A stretch of 64,000 bases of DNA from Ceratothoa steindachneri (lineage: Eukaryota > Arthropoda > Malacostraca > Isopoda > Cymothoidae), in the NCBI GenBank assembly GCA_963969495.1, contig OZ018330.1:46428394-46492393 (forward strand), given 5' to 3'. Of the stretch, positions 28,757 through 44,024 are shown piece by piece (position 1 is the stretch's first letter; every line of letters begins with the position of its first letter). The translations under genes and the position numbers were made by a program. Below the pieces are notes generated by a model. That model saw only the letters and a program-made list of their open reading frames with translations. It did no database searches and was not told where the DNA came from.

Positions 28757-29712
28757 TTCTTCGTGGGGATTATTCTATATTCGAGTGCGGGGATTTAATC
28801 AAATGGCCGAGTATTATTCTACGTTAATAAATAGGCCTGGAGAGGGCTTATTTATCTTCAATATACTTAAGAAGTGGAACGGAGCCCAAGGATAAATAAT
28901 ATTGCGAGCATTAATAAAATAGAATTTTATTAATTAAACTAGCAAAAATAACACATGGAAAATATTTACATGACCGGGGATTAAAATGGGAGATGCACAT
29001 GAAATGAAAAGGTCATAGAATAAATTTGACTAAGCGGTGGATTAAGATTTGGATGGATTTAAAATGACAAAACAAACAAGAAGGGAAAGGGTCGACTAAA
29101 TCCGGGTTAAAGCACGGAGTTACGTTGGCAACAAAGTTAAATAATAAAATGCAATTTGTAGCTTACGTATTTATAAGGTCGGCGTGCAGATGAAGGCGAT
29201 TTGAAGGAATGTCTTCGGTCCGACTGGCGATTTCCTTACCAGGAGGAGGGGTTTCAGGGGGGTTGTCCTTAAAGAGAGGGGAAGGACAGACTTCGAGGAG
29301 TTTTTTGCGAAGTGGGGCTCGGAAGTACGAGCGATCCTTGAGACAGGATACCAGAGATGTTCTGGATGAACAATTGAGGTTATTGGGGTAACCAATCGTT
29401 CTATTGAAGAACGTTAAAAGGGGGGAATTAAATTACCACTGACGTGATATCAGGGCAGCGAGAACCGTTTCTTGTCGAACGAGCTCGAAGAACAATGACT
29501 GTTCTAAAGTTGTTCTCTTCTGAGCAATTGAACAACAGGGACGGCCTGTTGACTTGGCGTCTCGAGGGGCACGAACCTTGGCGTTCAAGGATATTGTCCT
29601 CTTCTAAACAATAAGGGGGTTCTCGAGGTAGAGAGTTCCTAGGTGCATAAGGGAGACCGGATAGGCGTGATGCTTGACGAAGATAATCGGGATCTGATTC
29701 AAATGCCAAATT

Positions 29713-29773
29713 ATATCGCATAAATAGTCTGAGCCAGCCCCTCGGGGTATGGCTCAGACTATTTATGCGATAT
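29713..29773. repeat. Perfect 24-bp-stem hairpin
   Basis: Arms at 29713-29736 and 29750-29773 are exact reverse complements (ATATCGCATAAATAGTCTGA on the left, continuing GCCA). The 13-base loop contains CCCC-TC-GGGG, which extends the pairing after a two-base mismatch. Confidence 0.93.
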
Positions 29774-29806
29774 GTTAGGGCAATAAGAAATGTTAGGGCA
29801 ATAAGA
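29771..29806. repeat. 18-bp direct repeat, two copies
   Basis: The word ATGTTAGGGCAATAAGAA occurs twice in tandem immediately after the hairpin. Confidence 0.9.
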
Positions 29807-29851
29807 ACGCCATGTTACTCTCTTCTCGCAGGATACACGTGGGAAGCATGA

Positions 29852-30290
29852 GTACCAAATTAAGATACTGCAAAGGAAATCACTCGGCAAAACAGACTGG
29901 GCCTAATATAAAGATTACTTAAGTAAAATAGATACCAAAACCTATAATAATCAAGAAACAAACGTAATAGAGGCATAAATATAGAAGATAAGCGACAAAA
30001 TAATAGAAGCCGACGCAATGTATACACCTTTAATAGTATACAGAACCCTCCTTGCACCGAGATGGGGCGACGAAATTAAAGGGAAAATAGAAGAACTTAA
30101 ATCATTGATAAGAGAAATAACGGATCTGGGTAATACGATGAAAAAATATAACAGACTAAAGACAATCAGAAGATAATTGGAGATAATGATAAAAGAAAAA
30201 GCAAACCAAGTATGGAATAATATCATCAGAAAAATAGATTCAAAGACTGTTAGTAACCCAACCAAAAGAACTAATAAAGATCAAAGTGCA
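29852..30290 (+). pseudogene. LINE C pre-RT segment
   Basis: The plus frames read KSLGKTDWA.YKDYLSKIDT, then DKIIEADAMYTPLIVYR, then WGDEIKGKIEELKSLIREIT and KANQVWNNIIRKIDS. This Lys- and Glu-rich pattern (W..I...L...R......N....I.....WN..I) is typical of the linker between endonuclease and RT in LINEs of this type. It therefore continues the endonuclease at 28189-28756. The RT domain itself does not follow. A (TA)n tract begins 85 bases later, which suggests truncation there. Confidence 0.65.
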
Positions 30291-30372
30291 AGATAGGGAA
30301 CTGCAGCAAGACGGGGAGCTTCAAGATTTTGCATTCATTTGCCACCCTCACGTGATACTTTGTGAGTTTTTC

Positions 30373-31090
<718 letters not shown>

Positions 31091-31096
31091 AATTTT

Positions 31097-31270
31097 ATGA
31101 AGTATTTTTGTTGTAAAGTTGCCCTGGGAGAACAAGATGAGAAGTTGGCCCCTCATATCCGTTATGTGGCTTGCGCAAATCGTCTGAAAGAACGGGCAAT
31201 TGGGTATCAGCACGTGAGTTTTGCTAAACCAATGTTATGGCGTGAAACAAAAATGAATCATCGGAATGTT
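31097..31270 (+). pseudogene. Fragment related to the transposase-like gene at 60 kb
   Basis: The frame contains YFCCKVALGEQDEKLAPHI, then CANRLKE, then SFAKPMLWRETKMNHRN. It parallels YFGVRLRD.DKSFAPHICC, then GVPMVWRDGKDH in exon 1 of the 60-kb pseudogene, with the same spacing. The cysteines that should follow the APHI motif are partly lost. No later exons are recognisable downstream. Confidence 0.55.
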
Positions 31271-31885
31271 ATTTCTGTCGTACAAATATAAAATGAATAA
31301 ATCCTAAACGAAAAAACATTAAATTGTCAATATTTTTTATCTTATATGAGGCTCATTCCTCACAGTTTAAACTTAACTTCAATACGTCCTCAAATACATG
31401 ATTCGGAACATGAGGAAACTGCCGAGGTTCAAAATAAGGATCAAAATAATCCTACTTTTGAAGCAAGTTCCTCCTTTTTAAGCTTATATGTTGAATCAAA
31501 TTAATTTGAACTACTTTGTTTTGGATTTGAATTTGTCCAAAAAGTATTTAGACTAAAGGTTGGAATATACTTTAGCATGACACAAAAATGTGCTTTTTTG
31601 CGTAACCGCTAGGAAGAATTTCCAGATTTCTCTTCTCAACGAAATATTTTATTATTTGCCCTGTGCTGGACGTACTTAATCATGAATTATTGAATTGTCA
31701 TGTCACACATTGGGAACAAATATGGTGCTCGAAAAAACTTGACAAATATAAGTGAGCCATATGTTGAGATTTATGTCGTTGCGATCTTAATGAGTTTGCA
31801 GCTTTGCGATAATAAATCGGTTGTATTTTATGAGAAATTGACAGCAAGAATGAGAAGAATGGTTATATCACACAGAAATGGCAAA
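31271..31885. other. No recognised feature
   Basis: Possible decayed continuation of the fragment at 31097, but no motif is convincing. A 64-codon plus frame at 31700 matches nothing I know. Confidence 0.3.
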
Positions 31886-31889
31886 AAAA

Positions 31890-32255
31890 CGTAAACTTAC
31901 TCGTGGAATGAAAAATATTGAACCTGTACATAATTTGTCAATTACTTTAATTTGTTGGTTATCTAATACTAACGCTTGAAGAGCCTCATCAATAGTAACG
32001 TTGGTAAAAAGGCATCTACATCAAAACTGACTAGGCGACTATTTTTATATTGATTTTTCTAAATTTCTCAATAAAGTCGGAGGAATGAATTATTTGGGAA
32101 GAAGAAGTTAATTGAACTGCGTCAAAGAGAATAGACGCCAGCCATTTGGACAGTTTGTAAGCATGTGAGCTAATGCTCGAGATAATAGGACTTTCAAATA
32201 TCCTTCCATTATCAGAAAAATTTTCCATTCCACTAAGCCAAAATCGCAAAATAGA
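31890..32255 (-). pseudogene. Penelope-like RT fragment, inverted
   Basis: On the minus strand the order is SPIISSISSHAYKLSKWLAS, then SSQIIHSSDFIEKFRKINIK, then LVSFDVDAFFTNVTIDEALQ with one frameshift near 32035. This is the N-terminal RT segment of Penelope-like elements (RPI.SS.GS..Y.LSK.LA, then LVSFDV..LFT.VP). It points away from the GIY-YIG part that starts at 32258 on the plus strand, so the two halves of the element are head to head. Confidence 0.85.
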
Positions 32256-32257
32256 GG

Positions 32258-32760
32258 TGCAGGCATCTATTTAATCCTATGTAAAGCCCCAAATTGTCCC
32301 TCTTTTTACGTGGGAGAGACCGAAAGGTCATTAGACAAACGCATATACGAACATAGGGGGTGGGGGGAGGTATTCGTAGAGCAAGTAATGCTTCTAGTAT
32401 TTTTCACCAGGTAAAAAACGCCAATCATATAATAGATTTCTCTAGTTTCCAAATAATAACATTGTAATGATTAAATTAAAAGAAAAAATATCGAATCCTC
32501 TCTAATTAAAGAAATTCCAGATTTTAATTCATCTGAAGGGCAGCATAAATGCAGTCCCTATGTCTCATAAACCTCATTTTAAAGGACATTTTTAATCACC
32601 TAAAGCTAACGCCTCCAGATTAATGTCAGTTGCTTGTTATTATATATTCCAGTATTTCAGGTTTCTTTGCCAATTTTTCTTAGTTTACCACTGAAGATGA
32701 TATGAAAAGCTACATATCGAAACTAGTCCCGTTCTAATAAACTTTATGCTCCAAAAAAGT
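32258..32760 (+). pseudogene. Penelope-like GIY-YIG endonuclease and tail
   Basis: The plus frames read CKAPNCPSFYVGETERSLDK, then RIYEHRG. This is the GIY-YIG nuclease core, with the first motif as FYVGET and the catalytic Arg in ..RSLDKRIYEHR. Next, after a frameshift, come SSIFHQVKNANHIIDFSSFQ and EIPDFNSSEGQHKCSPYVS. Such C-terminal nucleases are characteristic of EN+ Penelope-like elements. A hammerhead-like motif follows at 32685-32730, the expected place in PLE tails. Stops and frameshifts make it inactive. Confidence 0.85.
32680..32745 (+). ncRNA. Hammerhead ribozyme-like motif (PLE tail, H1)
   Basis: The core CTGAAGA (32691-32697) fits CUGANGA. Helix II is GATATG (32699-32704) with CATATC (32713-32718), perfectly paired around an 8-base loop. 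GAAA is at 32719-32722, then CTAGTC with GTC as the expected cleavage triplet. AGTTTA upstream can pair with TAAACT downstream as an outer helix I. The palindromic ACTAGT could form helix III in a dimer. PLEs are known to encode minimal hammerheads of this kind. Confidence 0.72.
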
Positions 32761-32775
32761 GGTTTTATTTGCACA

Positions 32776-32783
32776 TATATTAT

Positions 32784-32858
<75 letters not shown>
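32776..32858. repeat. (TA)n microsatellite between two hammerhead-like motifs
   Basis: About 83 bases of TA with one AAATA interruption, lying between the plus-strand motif at 32691 and the minus-strand motif at 32907. Confidence 0.97.
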
Positions 32859-32861
<3 letters not shown>

Positions 32862-32950
32862 GGAATATGAAGACATATGCGATGGTTTTGAACATTTAAT
32901 TTTCCGGACGTTTCGGTCATTGACGATGACCATCATCAGCGAATTCTAAA
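32859..32950 (-). ncRNA. Hammerhead ribozyme-like motif (H2), opposite strand
   Basis: Read on the minus strand: CTGATGA (32939-32933), a helix II GGTCAT/ATGACC pair, GAAA (32914-32911) and CGTC with GTC as the cleavage triplet. The bases on both sides (TTCG before, CGGA after) can pair as a 4-bp helix I with one wobble. The core matches the hammerhead consensus fully. The segment just to its left (GTAGGAATATGAAGACATAT and on) is repeated at 33857-33897 next to another (TA)n. Confidence 0.78.
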
Positions 32951-33786
32951 TACCAAAAATTATTTTTAGAAGAATAACTAAACACAGAAATCAAATTAGT
33001 GAAAATCTATTAGAAATTGATGTAATATCTTAAAAAAAAAAATAAATAAATAAATAACTAAATTAAATAATAATCCCACGAGTTTTTTAAATGTGCATAA
33101 TAAACATGACTTAAATGACTATCGAAATACAAAAAATTATAAACTATAGCAATAAAGTCGAAAGACATGAAGAAATCGATTAATAAGACAGAAAAAAGAT
33201 TAAATAATCCCATGAGCAACAAATATGAATAGTAAACATGAATCAAGCGTAATACAAAAAAAAAAAAAAAAAAATCACTATAAAACACAGCAAGAGAATT
33301 ATATGGGCAGGGCGAACAATCGAAAATAAGTTAGATCAGGGGGAATGTAATCCAAGCGGATATTAATAAATGGAGCGAAGCAAGTAGTTCAATTAAGTTA
33401 AATTTTAAGTGATTGAACATCAAATAATATGACTAGACTAAGGCACGAAAGTTTAAATAGTAAATAATCAATAATGGAGGGTTCAAAAGGACGACTAAAA
33501 CAATAAATTAAGGAAAAGTCAATAATAAACCAGATCGTTTAGATATTAATCGGACAAACTATAATAGAAATAAAAATTTCTCTGCACGAGTACTGACCTT
33601 ATAACGGTTAAGCTGGGAGTAACAACTGATAGTATGGACAAAATTAGGCAAAAAGAAAACTATTAAGGGGGATGTGGTTGGTTGTACATTTGTCTATATA
33701 GTGAATAATTTAAGGGATGATGAATAATCATTGAGTTCCGGGTTAATTTGTTTGATGTAAAGAGATTCAAGAATTTTTAAACTTAG
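32951..33786. other. AT-rich, nothing recognised
   Basis: Contains poly-A runs near 33033-33055 and 33258-33273. It may be the body of a non-autonomous PLE-like unit ending in the motif H2, but no coding match is visible. Confidence 0.35.
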
Positions 33787-33853
33787 AATAAGGTTCCCAA
33801 AGAACGACTCCATCACTAATATATATATGGAGTCGTTCCTTGGGAACCTTATT
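33787..33853. repeat. 27-bp-arm palindrome
   Basis: AATAAGGTTCCCAAAGAACG...CCAT (33787-33813) and its near-perfect reverse complement (33827-33853) flank a 13-base TA-rich centre. Confidence 0.9.
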
Positions 33854-33856
33854 CGT

Positions 33857-37412
<3,556 letters not shown>

Positions 37413-37463
37413 ATATATATGTTAATAAAACCACTGTTGAGGAGCGTAGTATTTATTATCTCG

Positions 37464-37502
37464 AGACCAGTTTCGGCATTGAGTTTTTCATGCCAGCCTC
37501 AG
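37464..37502 (-). ncRNA. Degraded hammerhead-like motif, left arm of P1
   Basis: On the minus strand: CTGAGGC, a perfect GGCAT/ATGCC helix II, GAAA (37474-37471), then CTGGTC. The core position that should read CUGANGA has C in place of the last A, so cleavage is doubtful. Confidence 0.5.
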
Positions 37503-37664
37503 TCGAACACTAAGAATACATTCCGTCACACCAAGCGTACAATATATATATAGTTTACAGAGATCCAATTGGAGTTCCTAATCAGGGAAACTCCAATTGG
37601 ATCCCTGTCAACTATATATATATATTGTATGCTTGGTGGGACTGCATGTATTCTTAGTGTTCGA

Positions 37665-37704
37665 CTGAGGCTGGCATGACAAACTCCATGCTGAAACTGG
37701 TCTC
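37665..37704 (+). ncRNA. Degraded hammerhead-like motif, right arm of P1
   Basis: CTGAGGC (37665-37671), a GCATG/CATGC helix II, GAAA (37693-37696) and CTGGTC. It has the same core substitution as the left arm, so it is a mirrored copy. Confidence 0.5.
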
Positions 37705-37746
37705 GAGATAATAAATACTACGCTCCTCCACAGTGGTTTTATTAAC

Positions 37747-37880
37747 AATTCATTATGGTATTACTTCCTTTAGAAATGGTACACAACTGAGTCTACTATA
37801 ATAGGAGGAGAGAAACAATGTTAAACAACACGCATGATGCGCCGAATTCAGATCTGCCAACGGCGACAAATTACCTCTGC

Positions 37881-37926
<46 letters not shown>

Positions 37927-38064
37927 GGGTGCAGAGGTAATTTGTCGCCGTTGGCAGATCTGAATTCCGCGCATCATGCGTGTTGTTTAACATTGTTTCT
38001 CTCCTCCTATTATAATAGACTCAGTTGTGTACCATTTCTAAAGGAAGTAATACCATAATGAATT
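37747..38064. repeat. 318-bp palindrome P2 around (TA)n
   Basis: Arms 37747-37884 and 37927-38064 (138 bases each) differ at only about two or three sites. The centre is a (TA)n tract (37885-37926). The arms contain GGTGCAGAGGTAATTTGTCG and the edge CCATAATGAATT. There is no coding match and no hammerhead core. P2 abuts P1 with no spacer. Confidence 0.95.
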
Positions 38065-38239
38065 TAATCCTGAAATAATTTGGAAAGCGCAAGTTGTGAT
38101 GCTTAGTATTCCCGCCTGGAGCTCCTATGTGAAGATTCTTGAGTGCTTGGGAATCAATCTGAGAATCGGGCAGGGGATAAGGTAATCCAAGAAATCAGTT
38201 GGTGTTGCCCGGAATCCAAGAGATAGTTTTTGAGAGGCT

Positions 38240-38640
38240 GTAGGTGTGACAGCTGGATTCAGCCAGATGCCACACAAGCAGACGGACCCAGTCTTGTTGT
38301 CCGACACATTTTCTTTCCATATTACTCCGAAAATATGGCCTCCTAACTCCCCAGACGTAATCCCCTTGACTATTATGTGTAGGGCAATGTTTAGAGAGAA
38401 AGAGGGATACCAAAAAAGTGCCATTAACCACCAAGGGGGAGCTTAGGTCAAAGTTCACCACAGTTTTCACCCATTTAAAGAGGGTAGAGGGCCGTCCATA
38501 AGACTCGCAGCAGGTTCCGCCGCCAAGAGGCCGTGGTTCAGGACGACAGCGATTTCACTCAGTGAAACAAGTATTAAAGTACTTCAAGCTTTTAGCATTT
38601 AACTTTGATAAGTAAATCTGTATGAATGAATTCTCTGTGT
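38240..38640 (+). pseudogene. Mariner-type (maT/DD37D-like) transposase C-terminal fragment
   Basis: The plus frames read DSARCHTSRRTQSCCPTHF, then FSFHITPKIWPPNSPDVIPL with a frameshift into LDYYV, then KVPLTTKGEL and FTHLKRVEG. The order matches the C-terminal catalytic half of mariner-family transposases (QDSAPCHTS....WPPNSPD.NPLDYYVWG). The D of the SPD motif is intact but the frames are broken. No inverted ends were identified. Confidence 0.8.
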
Positions 38641-39019
38641 TATTCTTTTGTTAATGTTAGACGAGAAATTATATATATTGGCCAAAAGTATGAGGTCGCC
38701 CTTTAATTTTGTCTCTAAACTACGATTTGTGCTCTGATATCATTATGAGCGCATGGTACTCTCATATTTAGCATAAACAACACCATACACCATAATATTC
38801 TAGCATTTTTTTTTATTTTTAGCATTTTGTGGTATTAAAGCATAAATATGTGTCGAGGTATGCCTATGAGGACTCGCTCGGAGTAAGGAGTGGAGCAATT
38901 AAAGGAGTGGAAGGTCGCCTCATTGATTTTAGAGTGCGTTTACTGTTGACCGGGATTAATCTAATGGCTTGCTAAGTTGCAGTTCAAAGTATATATAAAG
39001 ATCAAGACCCCAAAATATA

Positions 39020-40095
<1,076 letters not shown>

Positions 40096-40183
40096 CCCAT
40101 ATATTGCCAAAAAATTATATTTCTTTTTATTTTTTACAGGTTTGTGCCATAATATTTACTAATTATAGTTAAGAATCACTAAG

Positions 40184-41290
40184 ATGCCCAGAAATTTTGA
40201 GTTCAGTGAAGTTAAGCGAGGAAAAATTGTAAATCACCATCAAAATGTGATGTCACAAGGACAAATACTCGAGACCATGGGATGTTCGTTAGGCAGTCCA
40301 AACGACTCTCAGGCGCTTTAGGGAGACTAAAAGTGTCAAATCAAAACCAAGAAATGGATGGAAAAGGGTTAAATCTTCTCGTGAAATATATATCTCTTCC
40401 ATCAGTATCTTAAAAAATAGGAGAAAAACATCTTCAGAGCTCTGTTTCGACTTCAATGATGCGAATACCTCACGAATATCGACAAGAACTGTAAGAAGGA
40501 GGCTTAACCCCCTATGGCCTCAAAAGCTTTAGAGCCAGGAAGAAGCCATGAGTCTCTGATACAAACAAGAAGAAACGTCTTTAATGGACAAAAAATCATT
40601 CCAAATGGAATACGAGGCAGTGGTGAAAAGTCGTATGGTCTGATGAAAGTAACTATGGGGTAATATAGTATAAGGTTTGAAATAACATATTAGCTCATCA
40701 TATTTGGTTGAAGCTGAAAATTATGAGACATGTACATAATAACGCATTTGATTATATTTCATCTTATTTTTCGGCACACCCGGTATGACCTTCGTCCTTC
40801 GAAGAGTTGGCAAAGCTTTTCAGCCTGAATGTATCTTCCAAACAGTAAAACACGGAGGCAGTTCCGTCATGGTATGGGCTTGCATGTCTGCCACAGGGCA
40901 AGAAGAGATTTTTTATGCCTGGGCAGAATCAATTCGACTACATGTTTTCATGTTATCGGAAGTTTCGGAGCCATAAATTGCTAAATTATATCCAGGCGTA
41001 TCAAAAGCTAATGTTATATTTCAACAGGATAATGCCTGGTGATATACAGCCAAGAATATTCTCATTTGGACTTGCTGACTCAAAGTTCGGACTTAAACCT
41101 CATTGAACACCTATGGGGCGCCCTTGCTAAAGCTATTAGGAACACAACAGTTAAAAATAACGACGATTTTTACCAGAAACTTCAAGAAGAATGGGCTAAA
41201 ATAATGTACACCTGACGTTTGCAAGAAATTGATTGACTCGATGCCTAGGTGTATTGCAGCAGTAATTGAAACTAAGGGGGATCAAATAGG
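40184..41290 (+). pseudogene. Tc1 transposase pseudogene
   Basis: It starts at ATG 40184 with MPRNFEFSEVKRGKIVNHHQ (DNA-binding N-terminus). Frame changes lead to SISILKNRRKTSSELCFDFN, RRRLNPLWPQKL, VVWSDESNYG (first catalytic Asp, about 40655), then a ~120-base foreign piece (about 40662-40780). Next come FQPECIFQTVKHGGSSVMVW (40815-40875), FQQDNAW-like residues (second Asp, about 41020), LNLIEHLWGALAKAIRNT (catalytic Glu, about 41095-41150) and NNDDFYQKLQEEWAKI. All three catalytic residues can be read, but only across several frameshifts. Confidence 0.85.
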
Positions 41291-41407
41291 TATTAGATCA
41301 AGTGTATATACTGAAATATACCACACAACAACCATATGCACGCGTTTTATCAACATTCAGCGGGATAACTAAAATATTGATGGGGAGGTCTCATACCTTT
41401 GGCCAAG

Positions 41408-41409
<2 letters not shown>

Positions 41410-41488
<79 letters not shown>

Positions 41489-41500
41489 ATGTGTGTGTAT
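41410..41500. repeat. (TA)n(TG)n compound microsatellite
   Basis: TA to 41472, then TG/TATG to about 41500, immediately right of the Tc1 element. Confidence 0.97.
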
Positions 41501-42418
41501 TGGATTTGGAATCAAAGGAAGGATTGATTCCAGCTGCAGGCTAGAAATCTCCTTGATGAAACGACATGATGATGTATCAAAATTAGACCCCTGGATTAGT
41601 GGAAAAGGATGAAACATTCACAAAGAAACCCAACATATTAATGCATTAGTTTTCATTTAGTGACGTGCAGAGATGGCTTCGAAATAGATGAGTTTTGGAA
41701 GCCTCATGCATTCTCGGCACCGAAGTGGGTGACATTTTTATACCACTATCACACCTTAGCTGTAGCATATTTCTTTTTATTTTTTCCCTGTTATTTTCTT
41801 GATTTGACAAGTCTAATAGAGTTGCCTTCCTTCTTGCTTCCCCCTCTAAGTGGTTGCTGATTCTGCCTTACCCCATATCTGTCATAGTGAAAGAATATAT
41901 TGTCTTGAATTGTAGTAATTTACATTCTCAATAATAATAATATTACAAGCATTTGTCTTTTGGCTATTTAATGACTCGTCTTTCAATCGTAAATATCTTC
42001 TCTCCTCCAGCATTCTACATCTCTACAGAATCCTCTCTATTTCAACGAGCCATTCTTCGTCGAAGGCTTGTCTTCGATGTCCCTTGTCTTCTCGTATTTA
42101 CCTACAAAATGTACACAACGCGCCCGACTAAAGCTAAGGCTTTGGTTGGATGGAGATCATAATTCTGTGTCTCCAAAAGGCAATATACTCTCTATTGCAA
42201 AATAATAGGTTGGAAACGAAGATCGGGAACAACATTGTGTAAAATTTTATTTATTCAACGATTTAATTTAAAGTTTATTTATTTCTAGAACTTCACACGG
42301 TGTACGACTAGTTAATGTGTAGTAGCCTACTCTTTCCTAGGCGACTACATAGTAATTAGTCGAACACCCTTTATGATATCTAAAATTTTTAAAAGTACCC
42401 ATCAAATGTCACTTTCTC
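41501..42418. other. No recognisable gene
   Basis: Short frames only, with no family match. Confidence 0.4.
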
Positions 42419-42424
42419 GTGAAC

Positions 42425-43190
42425 AGTAGCGTGTTATTTTACACTATGATTGCAAGTCCAACCCAAACGCTGCCGTTTCGCAACGTCGTATCAACCAAGC
42501 ATTTGAAGAAGACACAATACGTCGCCGCACAGCCTAACGTTGGTTTAAGAAGTTTCAGCGAGGCCAATTCGTTCTGCAAGATCAGCCAAGAAAGCGTCGA
42601 CCCTCACGGATTGAAAATTACCTTTTTGTGTGCTTGTGTCAAAGCTGATCTACATCTGATATCAGGCGAGCTGGTTGAAAAGTTTAGCGTCAGACATAGA
42701 GCCATTTTGCATCATTTAGATGAAATGAATAAAGTCAGCAAACTAGACGTATGGATTCCACGTAAACTCAACGAGTTCGACCCTCAGGGCCGCATAAACG
42801 CCTGCATGACACTATTGTCCCAGAAACGTCGTTTTTATTGGATAAACAAAGTGGTGGCTACAGGTCAGAAATCATCTCTACACTTGAGCCTGGCACGCAA
42901 AAGAAGCTGAATACACAAAGGTACCCTTGCCCATCTTCGGACAAAGGCTTATGCTTTGTGTCTGCTAGGATGGAAAGGGAGTGATTTACTGGGATTATTG
43001 AAACTCCCTCAGTCTATCCAGACTCAAATATATATTAAACAACTACAACAAGTGGCAGAACAGATGCAATTTCGCAGAAACGTTGACGAACTGAAAACTG
43101 CAGTTGGAAACTTCTTTGATCACAAACCATTTGAATGTTACAACAATCCAGCCGTTAGGAGCAGGTGCTCAAAAATAACGGTAATTACAT
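42425..43190 (+). pseudogene. Mariner transposase remnant with internal deletion
   Basis: The frames read CKSNPNAAVSQRRINQAFEE, then TAQRWFKKFQRGQFVLQDQP (helix-turn-helix region, about 42445-42580). They continue with LISGELVEKFSVRHRAILHH, VSKLDVWIPRKLNE, MLCVCWDGKGVIYWDY (about 42950-42995) and ELKTAVGNFFDHKPFECYNN. These are classic mariner landmarks in order. The stretch holding the second catalytic Asp (HQDNARPH) is missing between about 43070 and 43090. No inverted ends were found. Confidence 0.83.
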
Positions 43191-44020
43191 TGTTCATTGA
43201 TATGTTTCGTTTGCTGCATTGTTTCGTTGTAAATTATTATCAATTCAAATTGTGCGAGAACTTTGTTTCAAATCTATTATATTCAATAATTTGCTTAGGC
43301 AATTGCACTCTATAATTATCACAATATTCAGTTAAAAGTAAATGAATAATCTGCGAGATTGAACTAATGATGTAATTCGTTTCGATAGAAATTTTAATTA
43401 CGCCAAGAACTCAAAAGTAATTTGGAGAAAGTTCCCAACACCATTTTAATCACTTAAATTACTAAATTACTTTTATATTAAATTATTCTTAGGATACAGT
43501 GCCTTTGATCGTCCCAAAATATTGATTATATAAAGACGTTATGGTCTTTGTGGGGACACTGGGCATCACATAAAGATGCAGGCCTGGAAAGTTTCATGAA
43601 AGCGATAGAAAATCGGCTGATGATTGTGAACTCCAGCGCCCTGTATAAGAAGCCCTGTTTACCACATGAAGTGTTAACACTTCTGCATTTTCATGTATCT
43701 CTACATATGCGCACAGATTGACAAATAAGTGCAATGAGAGTGTTAGATACAACGAAAGACTTCGGTATTACAGCAATAAGTATTCACAATCACACTGCAT
43801 CGGTCACGCCTGAGGTACGCTCTTAATCCACGCCAACCATGTAACCGTATCTAATAGACCAATCTATGCGAACCGTCATACCATCACTGCGTTCAGGAAA
43901 GTTTTCCTTAGTATTGTCGTCACTGAAACAAAACCAGAAAGCTCTAGTAGGACCATTATCGGAGAGTTTATATTATCACATTATGAACTACTCAATAGGG
44001 ATAGAATTAGAAGAAAGGGG
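43191..44020. other. No recognisable gene
   Basis: AT-rich. Plus frames near 43490-44020 have no clear family match but may be the decayed upstream part of the LINE that follows. Confidence 0.35.
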
Positions 44021-44024
44021 TAAC

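Larger units (their letters stand above)
28757..29851. mobile_element. ~1-kb insertion splitting LINE C
   Basis: LINE C coding similarity stops near 28756 and resumes near 29852, so about 1.1 kb is foreign. Frames inside (minus 29721-29428, 97 codons; minus 29395-29171) match nothing I know. Near its right side are a long perfect hairpin and an 18-base tandem. No terminal repeats were identified, so the element class is unknown and the exact limits are approximate. Confidence 0.5.
37421..37746. repeat. 326-bp near-perfect palindrome P1 with hammerhead-like arms
   Basis: Each arm is about 160 bases and the centre is near 37583. Both arms carry, outward, a TTATTAACATA-like edge, an AATAAATACTACGCTCC word, a hammerhead-like segment and a TA run, then AATTGGAGT at the centre. 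Differences between arms are few and scattered. It starts 8 bases after the right end of T2 and ends where palindrome P2 begins. Confidence 0.93.

Noticed and set aside
37753..38058. Two mirror-image 74-codon proteins on opposite strands
   Set aside because: They are the two arms of palindrome P2 translated through (TA)n.
37747..38064. Hammerhead core in the arms of P2
   Set aside because: No CUGANGA followed by a pairable helix and GAAA could be found.
40662..40780. Intron in the 40-kb Tc1 transposase
   Set aside because: It starts with GT, but there is no good acceptor at the point where similarity resumes, so I treat it as an insertion.
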